Notes: generated from the letters alone by a model not told the origin. Positions 11,991 through 24,275 are shown, counted from the first letter of the stretch. The stretch: DNA of 64,000 nucleotides from Nilaparvata lugens (GCF_014356525.2 NC_052511.1:6942559-7006558), one strand, 5' to 3'. Made by a program: numbers and translations.

Positions 11991-13029
11991 AGTACCTGAT
12001 TACAAAAGTTCAACAGCTGAGTCATAATTTTGACACAGTCCCACACATATGAACTCGCCCACTCACTTCCATCATCAACAGACGACAAAATAATTATTAT
12101 CAGCTGTTTTCCAAGGATGAATAATAATGATCCTTTTAATGTCCTTCAGCAAGTTTTCCCAGGGATGAGACCTAGTGCAATCGAAGTTTTATATTATAAA
12201 CCTACTACGTTCTGAATTTCGTGAGAATCGTTAGAGCCGTTTTCGAGATCCGGTGAAATACAAACATTGCTCGTTCAATAGTATAGGATATAATGAGACT
12301 CCGGCCATCATAACTATACATACTATTAGGCATATATATACAGTATATATATTATACAGTATATAGTTGAAGGGATCAGAGATCCGAGTTCCCTCCATCA
12401 AACAGGTGGCTCACAAAAAAAGACGAAGATGGAAGACGATTAGAAAGAACAGGTGAACCAGCGGGAAGCTGCAACCCAAAACTAGTGCTTAGTAAAACAA
12501 AACGAAACGAATAAAAACGAACTTTTTTGTTCGGGAGAAGAATTCGGTGAAATGGAGGCCACTGTCTACTTCTGTCAGTTATCCAAAACAGAACTGAGTT
12601 CTATTGCAGATTTAATATGTAGATTATTTTTCACCTGGTTCTATTGATATTAAAATAGGTTTAAAAAGATGAATGATTTGATTGTATGGTGAGAGATGTT
12701 GTGGTATTCCTCCAGAAACGTCTTTTCTTGACAAATGGAAATGTAATATAGGCCTAATATTATTCTAAACAAGAATAACAGTAGTTAATATTCATTAATT
12801 TTATTTAGTCTATAAAAGGTTTTGTTTGTAGGTGGCGATCTGTATTATGAAACCGACCTAATCCATTCGAAATACCCGCTGAATTATTGTTTCATTTGTG
12901 TGATTTACCGGATTTCCATGTGGAAATCAGATATACCGGTATCCAGCTATCCTCTATAGAAGAAGACAAAAAAGAATAATAGAAGTACAGTATTTTTCTC
13001 TATGATTTACGGAACACATTCTGAGGAAA

Positions 13030-13236
13030 TAAGAAAGCGCTCTGACAAGCAGTGTACTGAGGAATAATCCTATAGGAAGGAGACCAGCTGGAAGGCCAAA
13101 AACTAGATGGTGGCACCAGGTCCGGAAAGATATGAGGATGATGGGCCTAAAAGAGGAGGACGCGGGTGACCGAAACTTGTGGAGAGGCTTAGTTGATGAG
13201 GCCAAGTACCGACTGGGGTACAAGTGGCCGCCGCAT
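13030..13236 (+). pseudogene. LINE C-terminal fragment, copy B (stop lost by a 1-base deletion)
   Basis: Same reading as in copy A, with GRPKTRWW and DRNLWRGLVDEA. One base is missing just before the stop (CCGCATAACG against CCGCAGTAACG), so the frame runs on to 13344 through unrelated sequence. Confidence 0.65.
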
Positions 13237-13519
13237 AACGCAGTATTTTTCTCTATGATAGAAGACAGTGGTAAGGCAGAGAATCGGCAACGCTGTTCTT
13301 CTATCTTTCTCCACTGCCATTATAATACACGTGGACTTCACTAAAACGTATATTTCTCTTGCTTATCAGCAGTCCGATTCATCACTAATATTGGGGACCG
13401 AGCTTCGCTCTGGAGTACAAAAACTTAAAAACTTTATAACGAAAGAATAAATTATAATAACATTCATAGTTCATACAATTGGGATTAATTCCCAGAGGAA
13501 TGCAAAAATTTCCATCACA

Positions 13520-13663
13520 AAGGCCCGGTTGCACAAAAGCCGGTTGAAATTTAATCCTGATTAATTTCACGTGAACCAAATCAGAGAAGACCATTCCAAA
13601 AAGATGGTTCTACTGGAATTAATCAGGATTAAAATCAACCCGGCCTTTTTTGTAACCGGCACT
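13520..13663. mobile_element. CCGGTTGCACAAAAG MITE, copy in duplication B
   Basis: Counterpart of 11847-11990. Here the left end keeps GGCCCGGTTGCAC, closer to the family ends at 50766 and 53373. Confidence 0.75.
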
Positions 13664-14433
13664 AAGTACCTGATTACAAAAGTTCAACAGCTGAGTCATA
13701 ATTTTGACACAGTCCCACACATATGAACTCGCCCACTCACTTCCATCATCAACAGACGACAAAATAATTATTATCAGCTGTTTTTCCAAGGATGAATAAT
13801 AATTATCCTTTTAATGTCCTTCAGCGAGTTTTCCCAGGGATGAGACCTAGTGCAATCGAAGTTTTATATTATAAACCTACTACGTTCTGAATTTCGTGAG
13901 AATCGTTAGAGCCGTTTTCGAGATCCGGTGAAATACAAACATTGCTCGTTCAATAGTATAGGATATAATGAGACTCCGGCCATCATAACTATACATACTA
14001 TTAGGCATATATATACAGTATATAGTTGAAGGGATCAGACATCCGAGTTCCCTCCATCTAACAGGTGGCTCACAAAAAGAGACGAAGATGGAAGACGATT
14101 AGAAAGAACAGGTGAACCAGCGGGAAGCTGCAACCCAAAACTAGTGCTTAGTAAAACAAAACGAAACGAATAAAAACGAACTTTTTTGTTCGGGAGAAGA
14201 ATTCGGTGAAATGGAGGCCACTGTCTACTTCTGTCAGTTATCCAAAACAGAACTGAGTTCTATTGCAGATAGTAGTCTTAGTCTATAATATGTAAATCCT
14301 TTCATCTGGTTCTATTGATATTAAAATAGGTTTAAAAAGATGAATGATTTGATTGTATGGTGAGAGATGCTGTGGTATTCCTCCATGAATTGAAAGAATA
14401 AGAACGTTGATGTTGTCAATACTACTTTAAAAT

Positions 14434-14712
14434 ATCATAGAGAAACAATAGCGTAAGTAGATATCCCATCGTATAGGGCGTTTATGTCGCAACTTTTACT
14501 GTTATCTCAAGCCAATAGTTCATGTAATTCTTTCCCGTGAAGCTGTGTGACATTGGTAGTCTCTCATATTGTGCCATTCATACACTCTTACCCCAACAAA
14601 ACAGTAAAATTCGACAATAATCAACAGTAATTGACTTGAGATAACAGTAAAAGTTGCGACATAAACGCCCTATGCCATGGGATATCTACTTACGCTATTG
14701 TTTCTCTATGAT
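14434..14712. mobile_element. MITE with ATAGAGAAACAATAGCG termini, copy 1
   Basis: Inverted ends of about 75 bp contain CATAGAGAAACAATAGCG, GATATCCCAT, ATAGGGCGTTTATGTCGCAA and CTTTTACTGTTATCTC. A second full copy is at 36703-36980 and a fragment at 61521-61600. Non-coding. Confidence 0.75.
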
Positions 14713-15693
14713 AATATATAGTGGTATATTCTTTCAAAGATGAATGATATAGATCTTGAGTTACGATGAGAAAGGATTCTAACCCACAAAATGCTAAGAT
14801 AAATGAATGAATAGAAGCGTGTACTATCATAGAGAAAACATAGGTAGGTACTGAACTATTTCTCTACCTATTCTTATTCTACTATACCGTACCTAGCAGG
14901 TTACCTACGGTACCTATGGTTTGTCCAACCAAAATGGTGGCAACTTTATAGATACCCGATGTACTTCGTTGTTCATTTCGTCGCGATCACGTCGGGGTCA
15001 CCAATATAGGAAAATAATTTGTTGATTTCCTATGTTGAAATTGATTAAATGAAACTTGATGAATGATGAAATATTTTTAATGTTGGAATGACAAAATTGA
15101 ACTCTGGATAAATATTGAAATAAACTGTTACAAGTGATAAACAAACTATGCCAGTTGAAAACATCACAGGTGGCAATCAGATGACTCGCCACATACCTAT
15201 TGCACTAAAATGCGGGAAAACCAGATCCTCCTTTTACCAATATACCCATATACCTAGGAGGTGACCTATAAATGAGGTCCTGGGAAAATCAGTATTAGAA
15301 GGTAAGCACTATCAATACCTAACAATAAATTATTATTCTTTTACATTTCTCGTAACGTTATTCTCCTAATTTCTAATTCGATCATTTTCTCCTTTCAAAT
15401 TTACATCGAAAATGATGGATTTTGTTGATGATTTTCATAGTAAATCCTAACAAAAAGGTTTTCACCATGTCATTTTGTTCAAGCTTATTGAAAAAATATA
15501 TAGATAAATTTGAAATGTTCTCATCGAGTTGAGATTTACTAAGGTTTTTAAATATTTCCATGTGATGCCTACTGCATTAGGTCTATCAATAAACCTATTG
15601 ATTGGCAATATGGACTTTAATATACTGTATATAATTAACGGTGAATAGAACCACTAAGATTCAAGGCATCTTCTTCTATCTTTCTTCTTTCTA
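14713..15693. other. Spacer, nothing recognised
   Basis: No gene or defined element. A GC-richer patch around 14870-15000 contains GTCGCGATCACGTCGGGGTC with no coding or RNA signature. Confidence 0.4.
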
Positions 15694-16361
15694 TCTATAT
15701 ATAATATATATAAAAGCGAAATGGCACTGACTGACTGACTGACTGACTCACTCACTCACTCGCATAACTAAAAATCTACCGGACCAAAAACGTTCAAATT
15801 TGGTAGGTATGTTCAGTTGGCACTTTAGAGGCGCACTAAGAAATCTTTTGGCAATATTTTAACCCTAAGGGTTCTTTTTAAGGGTTTAAAGTTCGTCTTT
15901 TAGCATGTATATTCTTCTTCTCCCAGTCTCTTAATTATAATTGAAATTTCCATATCATATGTTACTATAGAACTATAATCTAGATAGAGTACCTCTTCGA
16001 AACAGTTGTTAACTGGCAACTAAATTAATAATTTTGTCAGGTTCGCATTAAGTTGAGTTGACTTTGTTAGGTTGGCACCAAGTTGAAGATTTAAAAGCAT
16101 TTATCGCGGAAAAATTGATTGGGCACTGCTACTTCAATCCTGGGAATATTATATTACTAGCCATCAGGCTCGCTTCGCTCGCCATATCCGTTTAGCCAGA
16201 CATTTAGTCTGGACCCCCGACTGGATTGTCCTAACATGATAAAAATGCAGGCGAGCGAAGCGAGCCTGCTAATCTCATTCTTGGACGATCCAGTCGGGGG
16301 TCCAGGGGGCGGAGCCCCATGGCTAGACGGATATGGCGAGCGAAGCGAGCCTGACGGCTAG
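15694..16361 (+). mobile_element. Helitron-like non-autonomous element
   Basis: Starts TCTATATATAATATATATAA after an A, continues AAAGCGAAATGGCACTGACT into (GACT)n and (CTCA)n, and ends GACGGCTAG before a T (16362). A 5' TC, a 3' CTAG and insertion between A and T are the Helitron hallmarks. A GC-rich hairpin (GGGGGCGGAGCCCC) and a short AGCC-TGAC-GGCT hairpin precede the end. An inverted copy of the 3' end (ACTAGCCATCAGG...) lies inside at 16148-16230, so two 3' ends face each other. No Rep/helicase frame. Confidence 0.65.
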
Positions 16362-17138
16362 TTCTGTATATTAATAACGATGGATAGTACCACAAAGATT
16401 CAAGGAATTCTTGTCTGTGATAGTACTTTAATCAAATTGATCCTATATGATACAACTAACATATATTAGGGTATCTCATACTATTTCCCCATGATTATAT
16501 TTCTATCAATATACAATAAACCATACAGAATATTTAAAGTATTCTATTGACACTACGTCCCCATAGAAAATTCTAGACAGACCTACTGCAATATGGCATA
16601 ATATCAGTAGACATAGTAATCTATTATTGCATGCTCTTTTCAAGGCTACAAAATTACTCTCTGGAAGATCACAATGTCCCAAGACTTTCATTTTTCAACC
16701 TCGACCAAGATTGAAGACAATTTTATTGTTCCTTTTCAAAAAATATCAACTCCATTGACGATCCTACACTATAAATCTTCTTGCACTATATTTATTGGCT
16801 TATTTATTTCTTTGTATATTTTCATAAACTGAAAACTGACAATTTTTCAATGGAGTTGTTGAATTTATTTATTCCATTCTTGAATGAAATAATATGTTAT
16901 TATTCTTACAAGTATCCTGATAGGCTACTTTATTGCAATTACTAGTAGGAAAACTAGTTATATTATACCTACCCTATATTGCAGAATAAAAATATTAATT
17001 TTGACACTTGATAAATAACCGAAACTGTAATCGTATCAGAAATAAAATAATAGAATGTAGCAGCAATGTAGTAATCCTTTGCAATCAAATTTTCTATTAA
17101 TTTTATGAATATACTCTATTAATTTTCATAAAATATAA
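16362..17138. other. AT-rich spacer, nothing recognised
   Basis: A 61-codon minus frame at 16506-16691 has no recognisable motif; the rest is AT-rich. Confidence 0.4.
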
Positions 17139-17211
17139 TGCCGAAACCCGGGATCGAACCAGGGACCTTTAGATCTTCAGTCTAACGCTCTCCCAACTGA
17201 GCTATTTCGGC
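17139..17211 (-). tRNA. tRNA-Phe (GAA), second copy
   Basis: The mature sequence is identical to 8011-8083, with the same stems and anticodon GAA. Flanking sequence differs completely, apart from general AT-richness, so the copies are not part of a recent larger duplication. Downstream on the minus strand the nearest T run (TTTT) is about ten bases away. Confidence 0.97.
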
Positions 17212-17681
17212 TTTCATAGTAACTGAACCGTTCAATAGTAGCAAGTGATAAGGCCTCTATATTGTATTACAGTACCGCCATCAACGCAGTATGTTATTGT
17301 AGGCCTTCATTGCAAGCAGAAAAAATTTGGAAAGCCAAGCGCCGTTAAAAGCTTTTCAACATTGGTCACCTACAACATTATGCTTATCAAGTTCAAAAAC
17401 CTTTGCGGTCAAGTTTAATTTGCGTAAAACATGAAACACTTTTATACAAATTCTTTAATGGTTATTAAATATCTTAAAGAATATTTTCACAGATCATTAA
17501 TAGTTATATATTATATATATTTGCGTTTCATTATTCTCATATTCATAAATTATTATTCATCTCATCCATAATCTGAAAGCATTAAACGGTGCTCATTACA
17601 ACCTTCATTGAGAATTGGAAAATATTCTGAATTTGCACGCTATGACGATATTTCAATAATTGTGATGAGCATCTTTCAATG
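17212..17681. other. Spacer, nothing recognised
   Basis: AT-rich; no element ends or coding frames seen. Confidence 0.4.
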
Positions 17682-18509
17682 TTTTTACTTTCCTTGCCCT
17701 ATTACCATAGGTAAGGAAAGTATTGCTTTCCGAAAAAAAAATAAGGTACCCCAATTTCTGAATTTCTATACGTTTCAAGGTCCCCTGAGTCCAAAAAACT
17801 GGTTTTTGGGTATTGGTATGTATGTGTGTGTGTGTGTGTGTGTGTGTATGAGTGTATGTGCGTCTGTGTACACGATATCTCATCTCCCAATTAACGGAAT
17901 GACTTGAAATTTGGAACTTTCACTATAAGGATCCGACAGGAACAATTTCGATCAAATGCAATTCAAGATAGCGGCTAAAATGGCGAAAATGTTGTCAAAA
18001 ATAGGGTTTTTCGTGATTTTCTCGGAAACGGCTCCAACGATTTTGATCAAATTCATACCTAAAATAGTCATCGATAAGCTCTATCAATTGCCACAAGTCC
18101 CATATCTGTAAAAATTTCAGGAGCTCCGCCCCATCAATGCAGATAGATTCCCAATTATCAGGCTTCAGATACAATTGAAACAAAAAAAATCAAGTGGAGT
18201 AGACGATTGAGCATGAAAATCTCTACAATTAATGTTCAGTAACATTTTCACCTAAAATTGAAAATAAGCTTTAAATTCGAGAAAATGTGAATATTCAATT
18301 GCAAATTATTGTTGATTCTATTAAATCATCCACTATGAAGAGATAGCAGACCTCATGATTGTGTGACTACAGCGTTATTTCCCTGTCACCAGCTGGCTCA
18401 AATCTTTGAGTAGTAGACTTGAGTTGAGATGCGCGGGAACACTAGCGTCAGGTGATCAATTTTCATAACGGTAAGGAAAGTTGTGTGAGTGCGCCACACC
18501 AGATTTTTT
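17682..18509 (+). mobile_element. Dispersed (TG)n-bearing repeat family, copy 2
   Basis: Same order as 2419-3381: TTTTTACTTTCC, ATTACCATAGGTAAGG, TTTCAAGGTCCCCTGAGTCC, (GT)n at about 17820-17850, ACGGCTCCAACGATT and the end GTGAGTGCGCCACACCAG. Its middle is closer to copy 4 (29957) than to copies 1 and 3; both carry CACTAGCGTCAGGTGATCAA, so the family has two subfamilies. Confidence 0.7.
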
Positions 18510-19904
18510 CAGCTTATAAATGATAGGAATATGGGGTTAATGAAACGCTATAACATATAAACATTCAGAATACAATAGGCGAATGTGTATAGCATATAAT
18601 AGCTAAGTTGATTGTAGAGCTAAATAACTTTATTGGATCCAATTATTTCTCAATATTAGGTAGTTGAAATGTTATAACATCGATATAGATATTGAAAAAT
18701 ATCCAATGCACATCTAAATGATTTGTTCATAGAATAGTTGAATACGAATTATAGTCTACAGTTTTTGTTGGAAGAGTTTTGTTATTTGAGTAGCAAAAAT
18801 TGAAGTATGAATACAATAAATTGCTTCTTTGCTTCGAAAAAAATTGAGTGGAAAGATCTGCATGAACATAATTATAGAATAAGGGACTTCAACCAAAATT
18901 TGCAGATTATATTATAAAGAGTATGATAAAATTATTATAGTATCTGAGCCACTGTAAATAATTTAAGGATAAAAAGCATGAAGGCTGCTCAGCGTCATGG
19001 GAACGTCTAAAACACTGTTTTTTGTAGCTTTATAATTTTCGGTTGATTTCCCAAGGGATGGAAATCACTCATGGGTCACCCCTCCCACAATTTTATAGTC
19101 ATGCCACAGTAAATGATACTAAATTTAAATGAAACTAATTTTATTGTTTGTTATTATTATGTATGTTTTTATAAATTATAAGACCAATTTGACAAGTTAT
19201 CAAATGGGAATATTCCCAGACAATGATGTTATGTAATGAAATTGATTAAAAATTGAAATTAAACTAAGTTACAATGCCAATTTCAATAGAACAATGACAA
19301 TTTGAGGCGAAATGAACCAGTTTAGCAGAGGGAAAAAATTGGGAGACCGGTTTTAGGTTATTTGCCGGGAGCTAAATGAATTTTTAGAGGTGTGAAGCAA
19401 CTCTTAACATCAAGTTTAGTGCTGCAGACATGCTAAAACTACTCTCAAGCTCCACAGTGAGAGAGATTGGTACAATTCAAATAAATAGAAGGGAAAAGAA
19501 TCGACGGGTTTCCCCGGTAGTTTATTATTGACCTACAATATTATGAGAAAATGGAACTCATTATGTAATTGCTGAAAAAATATTGATAAGTCAAGAATAA
19601 AATACTTGCGAAAATAAGCGATATTCTGGCGATAAGCTAAGTAGTAAGCAAAATTAAGTGATATCGTTCTCGCGGGAAACGAACGTGGATTTTAAACAAT
19701 CAAAATACAGTAATATCTAGAATATTTATTTATTTTATCATTCATTCATTCATTCATTGGATAGCAAATTAATATATTAAGCAAATGGTTTTAAAAAACT
19801 TGCATTCAAGCATTATAAGTAAATAATGTGTGTCTAAAATAATAATCAATTACTAAATGATCGTGTAACAACTATACACCCGTATAAACTATTAAACTAT
19901 CAAC
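18510..19904. other. AT-rich spacer, nothing recognised
   Basis: No gene or RNA seen. A short (ATTC)n run lies at about 19738-19760. Confidence 0.5.
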
Positions 19905-20077
19905 CCGGCTGACGGCTTCGGCCAAGCCTAAAGAACTTTTTACTTTGTCGAAAGAGAACATAATTTATTGTTATTTTGAATTCATTTTTCAAACGAGGTG
20001 TTTTTGTGAATGAGTTTTCTTTTTCTCTTTTTTTGTATTATCTGAATTATGTTAATAAAGTTCTATTCTATTCTATC
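19905..20077 (+). mobile_element. LINE 3' end with (TTCTA)n tail
   Basis: Starts in a CCCGGCTGACGGCTTCGGCC patch and ends AATAAAGTTCTATTCTATTC. The polyadenylation-like signal followed by a short (TTCTA)n tail is typical of a LINE 3' end. Similar tails occur at 36363-36650. Confidence 0.5.
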
Positions 20078-20290
20078 GTGTAAAAACAAAAACTAGTTGC
20101 TTGTTATTTTAATAAACTAAGAGTGACTGAGACTATAGCTACGGTACTTCTAAAAGTCAATTCTATAAATATTTCTATAAAAATTTTATCTCACTACTAA
20201 ATAGACAGCTTATTGTAGTTAATTAATATGGTACTTCAACTTTTTTCATTCTTTTAACTTAATATTTTTAACAATATTATTGAATTTTGG

Positions 20291-20444
20291 ATACAAGAGC
20301 TTCAATAAATGTCCATGAAGATTGAAATTCAATTCTCTCTAACTCCAAGTTGACAATGCAGAACACACAGCTCTCATAATATGAGAAGAGTTGAGAGAGA
20401 ATTAAATTCCAATTTTCATGGACATTTTATTGAAGCTCTTGTAT
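20291..20444. mobile_element. Fold-back element directly before the hAT-type element
   Basis: Inverted arms of about 55 bases: ATACAAGAGCTTCAATAAAT and TTCAATTCTCTC with their inverses on the right. The final TTAT bases are shared with the target duplication of the next element. Confidence 0.6.
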
Positions 20445-20451
20445 TATATAG

Positions 20452-20773
20452 CAGGGGTCTCCAACCTTTTTCATCCAAGGACCACATTGTTAATTCTAGG
20501 GAGGCTTGGAGGGCCAAAAACAAGGATGTACGTGGAATTTGACTTGATGGACCATTTGCTAATACCTCGCAATGGTTGATCGCTGCTTGTTTACAGCTAA
20601 TTCTACACTTATTAAGAAATGGAGTGGCTAGTAAGAGAAGAGTACTGTACAGTTGTTGTCAAAAATGCGTATAAATATATATTTTTTAATCTGTTGCAAT
20701 AACTCTCGGCGGGCCGGACAAAATCCATCCACAGGCCGGATGTGGCCCGCGGGCCGTAGGTTGGAGAGCCCTG
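20452..20773. mobile_element. Non-autonomous hAT-type element with 8-bp TSD
   Basis: Ends CAGGGGTCTCCAACCT and, inverted, CAGGGCTCTCCAACCT. TTATATAG directly flanks both sides (20444-20451 and 20774-20781), an exact 8-bp target duplication as made by hAT transposases. The right end is GC-rich (GGCCGGATGTGGCCCGCGGG). No transposase frame in 322 bp. Confidence 0.85.
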
Positions 20774-20794
20774 TTATATAGGATTGACTACTCA

Positions 20795-21815
20795 CTACCC
20801 GCGAAAAACAGACCAATAAACAGAGATCTTTGTTGGATCAAAAATCTAAAAATAATCAAAGATCTTTGTCAAATATCAACTTTCAATAAAGGAATTCTAT
20901 AGCAAACTATTCAATGAACATCAATCGGATATAATATTGAGGTTACAACAAATTACAAGATAACACTTCCATATAAGAATAACTAGATAAACAGTGTACC
21001 TACCCGTTGAATAAGATAAATAATGTTGAACTTTCAAGTGTATTTACTCACATTCCAATTGAAGATGGCTCTCAAAATTGAACACAGGTATCCAATAGTT
21101 TTTCGGGGTGCGGCCTTTTCAACAGCTGCTGGAGAACACAAGCAAGAACTCCATGCTCTGATCAGCAGTCAGCACATTACTAATTTATTGTTGCGTGAGT
21201 TTCTGAGTCCTGACTGACTTGGAGAGAACTGAGTGAAGAAGGTAGATAGAAACTCGAGAGAGAGAGAGTGTGAAGGAGTGAGAAACCACAACGGTCGCAG
21301 GAGAGTCACGTTTCCCCCACCAACAACAGAGAGACTACCTTCTCTGAACTTTCAGTGCAGCTGATGGGGACAAGTCTTTCTCTCTCACACTCTCACTACC
21401 TCTCATTCCCTCACACACTATCTCTCTCTATCTGTTATTTCTCTTTTTTTCTTTCTCTCTCTGGTCCCTCTCTTTCCAGTGTGGGGATGACACGACGTGG
21501 GGATAACTCAGCCATCAAATATATATCTATGGATGATATTTATTGATCTATATTCATTGTTGTCCGTCCGTTGGAGAGTCACATTGTGGCTATAGTATTA
21601 GTGGAGAGATATTTCTTTCCCACTTCAACCACCGGCTATACTACTCTACTATATCGTAGGTATACTTTCCCGCTACAATTTGACCCAAGCATCATTATTA
21701 CGTCATAATGACATCATCTTTGCTGTTTGGGCTTCGGCTACACACGAGTTGTTTGTATGCTAAGTTTGAAACGTGGAATGAAATATTTGAGTATATTTTA
21801 TGAAAATTCATTGAT
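20795..21815. repeat. 1-kb direct duplication, copy A
   Basis: Starts CTACCCGCGAAAAACAGACC and continues collinear with 23273-24275, 2478 bases away at the start, to about GAAACGTG...ATTTTATGAAAAT. Both copies hold a (CT)n/(GA)n-rich core and the phrase ACGTCATAATGACATCATC. Small indels separate them. No long frame is conserved, so this is not clearly coding; LTR status is unlikely because TG/CA ends were not found. Confidence 0.8.
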
Positions 21816-21950
21816 AACATCATTCATAATTATTCATTGATGGTATCAATAATTATATCTATGATGATAAAAGTTGGGAAAATGCTAATAAGTGAAAAGC
21901 ATTACCTTTTTGTGTAGTTGAGAAGTTGATATTGTGGTAATAACATATTG

Positions 21951-22043
21951 AATGGAAAAGACTGAGAAATTGCCAAAAACCACTGATTTAATTCTAATTA
22001 TCAATAAATCAGTGGTTTTTGACAATTTCTTAGTCTTTTTCAT
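21951..22043. mobile_element. Fold-back with GACTGAGAAATTG arms
   Basis: GAAAAGACTGAGAAATTG, CCAAAAACCACTGATTTA and their inverses enclose a short AT centre. The arm matches the ends at 52076-52220 and 54440-54590, where a GACCGGTTTCG block is also present. Confidence 0.6.
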
Positions 22044-22199
22044 CCAAAAGCATTACCGCACATTGACAATGAACAATAAATACTGATGGGAAATGAGTAG
22101 GACTAAGCATCCAGTAATATTCATACAAACTATTCATAACATACAGTAATATACATAAACTGAACATACAGTAATATTCATACAAGCGCCACTTAGGGG

Positions 22200-22235
22200 T
22201 GGCAGGGGGGCCTAGGCCACCCCCCCCCCCAAGGA
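22200..22235. repeat. G-run/C-run tract
   Basis: GGCAGGGGGGCCTAGGCC followed by ten or more C. It may form a hairpin or be error-prone in assembly. A similar C run is at 23202-23212. Confidence 0.5.
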
Positions 22236-22840
22236 TCATATGAATAATGAAAATTCGGGTCTATCTACACGAATCCATAGAATCTCATACTGATTTGATA
22301 CTTTTTTTTAAACTGCAGTAGTATAGCTCCTTCTACAGTATCAACAATGTAGCAAAATTGCCTTGAAAGTATGGCTAGGTATATAAGGGTACGGAGTAAT
22401 GGAGAATATATTTTTCTCTGTGGTATAGTTGAAGCTTAAATATAGAATGGGTACAATTATTGATGAGGGCACAATAAGTGAGTGATTGCATAAATTTCAA
22501 CGTGAGAATTAACAAGTTGCAAGATGTCACAGTGAAAGCAAAAGAAAGGGCACAATCAGACAATCAAAAATGTATGTACAGAGTTGGTGAGAATTATGGG
22601 AACAGCTTAATCTTTCTTTAGCTTTCTAACTGAAAGTTATTTTCCAATTAGAATATGATCCCAATGAAATAGTTGAAATTGTCATTGTAAAAGAAAAATT
22701 TATCTGTTTCCATGATTTTTAAGAAATCAGTTCCAGTGTATTCCTACTTTAGGGCCTCTCTGTAAGCCTATATTTCTAATAAATATTTAATAACTAATAA
22801 TGTATATATCTCTTTTCTGTATAGGGCTACTTTTTATAGA

Positions 22841-23044
22841 AATAGAAAGAAAAATAAAAATCTCAGTACCCTTTATGAATTATTTAATCACAACATGTTT
22901 CGGACATTGATGCCATTTTCAAGTGATATCACTTGACGGCTGATTTTCAGTGATATCACAACTTGAAAATGGCACCAATGTCCGAAACATGTTGTGATTA
23001 AATAATTCATAAAGGGTACTGAGATTTTCATTTTTCTTTCTATT
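22841..23044. mobile_element. Fold-back of a Penelope-like terminal type
   Basis: Inverted arms of about 90 bases run from AATAGAAAGAAAAATAAAAA through AAAGGGTACTGAGATTTT (inverse strand) and CACAACATGTTTCGGACATT to CATTTTCAAGTGAT. The phrase pattern with TTTCGG and ATGCCATT resembles Penelope-like element terminal repeats, and a diverged relative bounds 45231-46167. Class is tentative. Confidence 0.5.
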
Positions 23045-23272
23045 CAATAATGTATATGTTTGTATTGATACTTCAACCACATTTGTATAAAACTGGAAAA
23101 AATGAAGAATATAATAACTTCAAATGTAATTATGGGGAAAAACCCAGGACCCTCTATCCTTTGGGGGTATTCCTTCCCCCCTCATATCTCTTGGTTTTTG
23201 CCCCCCCCCCCTAGCAGTTTGGTGAAATGGCGCCACTGCAAACCATATCGTTGAAAATTGGTCTACCCGCGA

Positions 23273-24275
23273 AAAACAGACCAATAAACAAAAATCTAAA
23301 AATAATCAAAGATTTTTGTTAGATGTCAAATATCAATCAACTTTCAATAAAGGAATTCTATAGCAAACTATTCAATGAACAACATCAATCGGATATAATA
23401 TTGAGGTTACAACAAATTACAAGATAACACTTCCATATAAGAATAACTAGATAAACAGTGTACCTACCCGTTGAATAAGATAAATAATGTAGAACTTACA
23501 AGTGTATTTACTCACATTCCAATATAGAAGATGGCTCTCAAAATTGAACACAGGTATCCAATAGTTTTCCGGGGTGCGGTCCTTTTCAACAGCTGCTGGA
23601 GAACACAAGCAAGAACTCCATGCCCTGATCAGCAGTCAGCACATTACTAATTGTTGCGTGAGTTTCTGAGTCCTGACTGACTTGGAGAGAACTGAGTGAA
23701 GAAGGTAGATAGAAACTCAAAAGAGAGAGAGAGCGTGAAGGAGTGAGAAACCACAACGGTCGCAGGAGTCACGTTTCCCCCACCAACAACAGAAAGACTA
23801 CCTTCTCTGAACTTTCAGTGCAGCTGATGGGGACAAGTCTTTCTCTCTCACACTCTCACTACCTCTCATTCCCTCACACACTATCTCTCTCTATCTGTTA
23901 TTTCTCTTTTTTTCTTCCTCTCTCTGGTCCCTCTCTTTCCAGTATGGTGGATGGACACAACGCGGGGATAACTTGGCCAATAAGTATATATCTATGAATG
24001 ATATTTATTGGTCTATATTCATTGTTGTCCGTTGTAGAGTCACATTGTGGCTATAGTATTAGTGGAGAGAAATTTCTTTCCCACTTCAACCACCGGCTAT
24101 ACTACTCTACTATATCGTAGGTATACTTTCCCGCTATAATTTGACCCAAGCATCATTATTACGTCATAATGACATCATCTTTGCTGTTTGAGCTTCGGCT
24201 ACACACGAGTTGTTTGTACTTACACGTTAAGTTGGAAACGTGAAATGAAATTTCAAGTATTTTTTATGAAAATTT
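23273..24275. repeat. 1-kb direct duplication, copy B
   Basis: Counterpart of 20795-21815 with the same (CT)n core (about 23840-23930). It differs by short deletions and a few insertions such as an extra TTACAC near the end. Confidence 0.8.

Larger units (their letters stand above)
11014..12712. repeat. 1.7-kb tandem duplication, copy A
   Basis: Copy A starts CAGAAACGTCTTTTCTTGAC and ends GTGGTATTCCTC, exactly where copy B begins with the same CAGAAACG. Similarity is very high over the whole length, with scattered substitutions and small indels. Each copy holds a LINE C-terminal frame, a piece of the CCACTGCCATTATAA MITE family and one CCGGTTGCACAAAAG MITE. Confidence 0.9.
12713..14392. repeat. 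1.7-kb tandem duplication, copy B
   Basis: Direct repeat of 11014-12712 with an offset of about 1699 bases at the start. It lost about 20 bases upstream of the MITE and some bases of a TATATATACAG tract. It ends CTGTGGTATTCCTCCATG, where homology stops. Confidence 0.9.

Noticed and set aside
20795..24275. LTR retrotransposon with 1-kb LTRs
   Set aside because: No TG...CA ends, target duplication, primer-binding site or gag/pol frame between the repeats.
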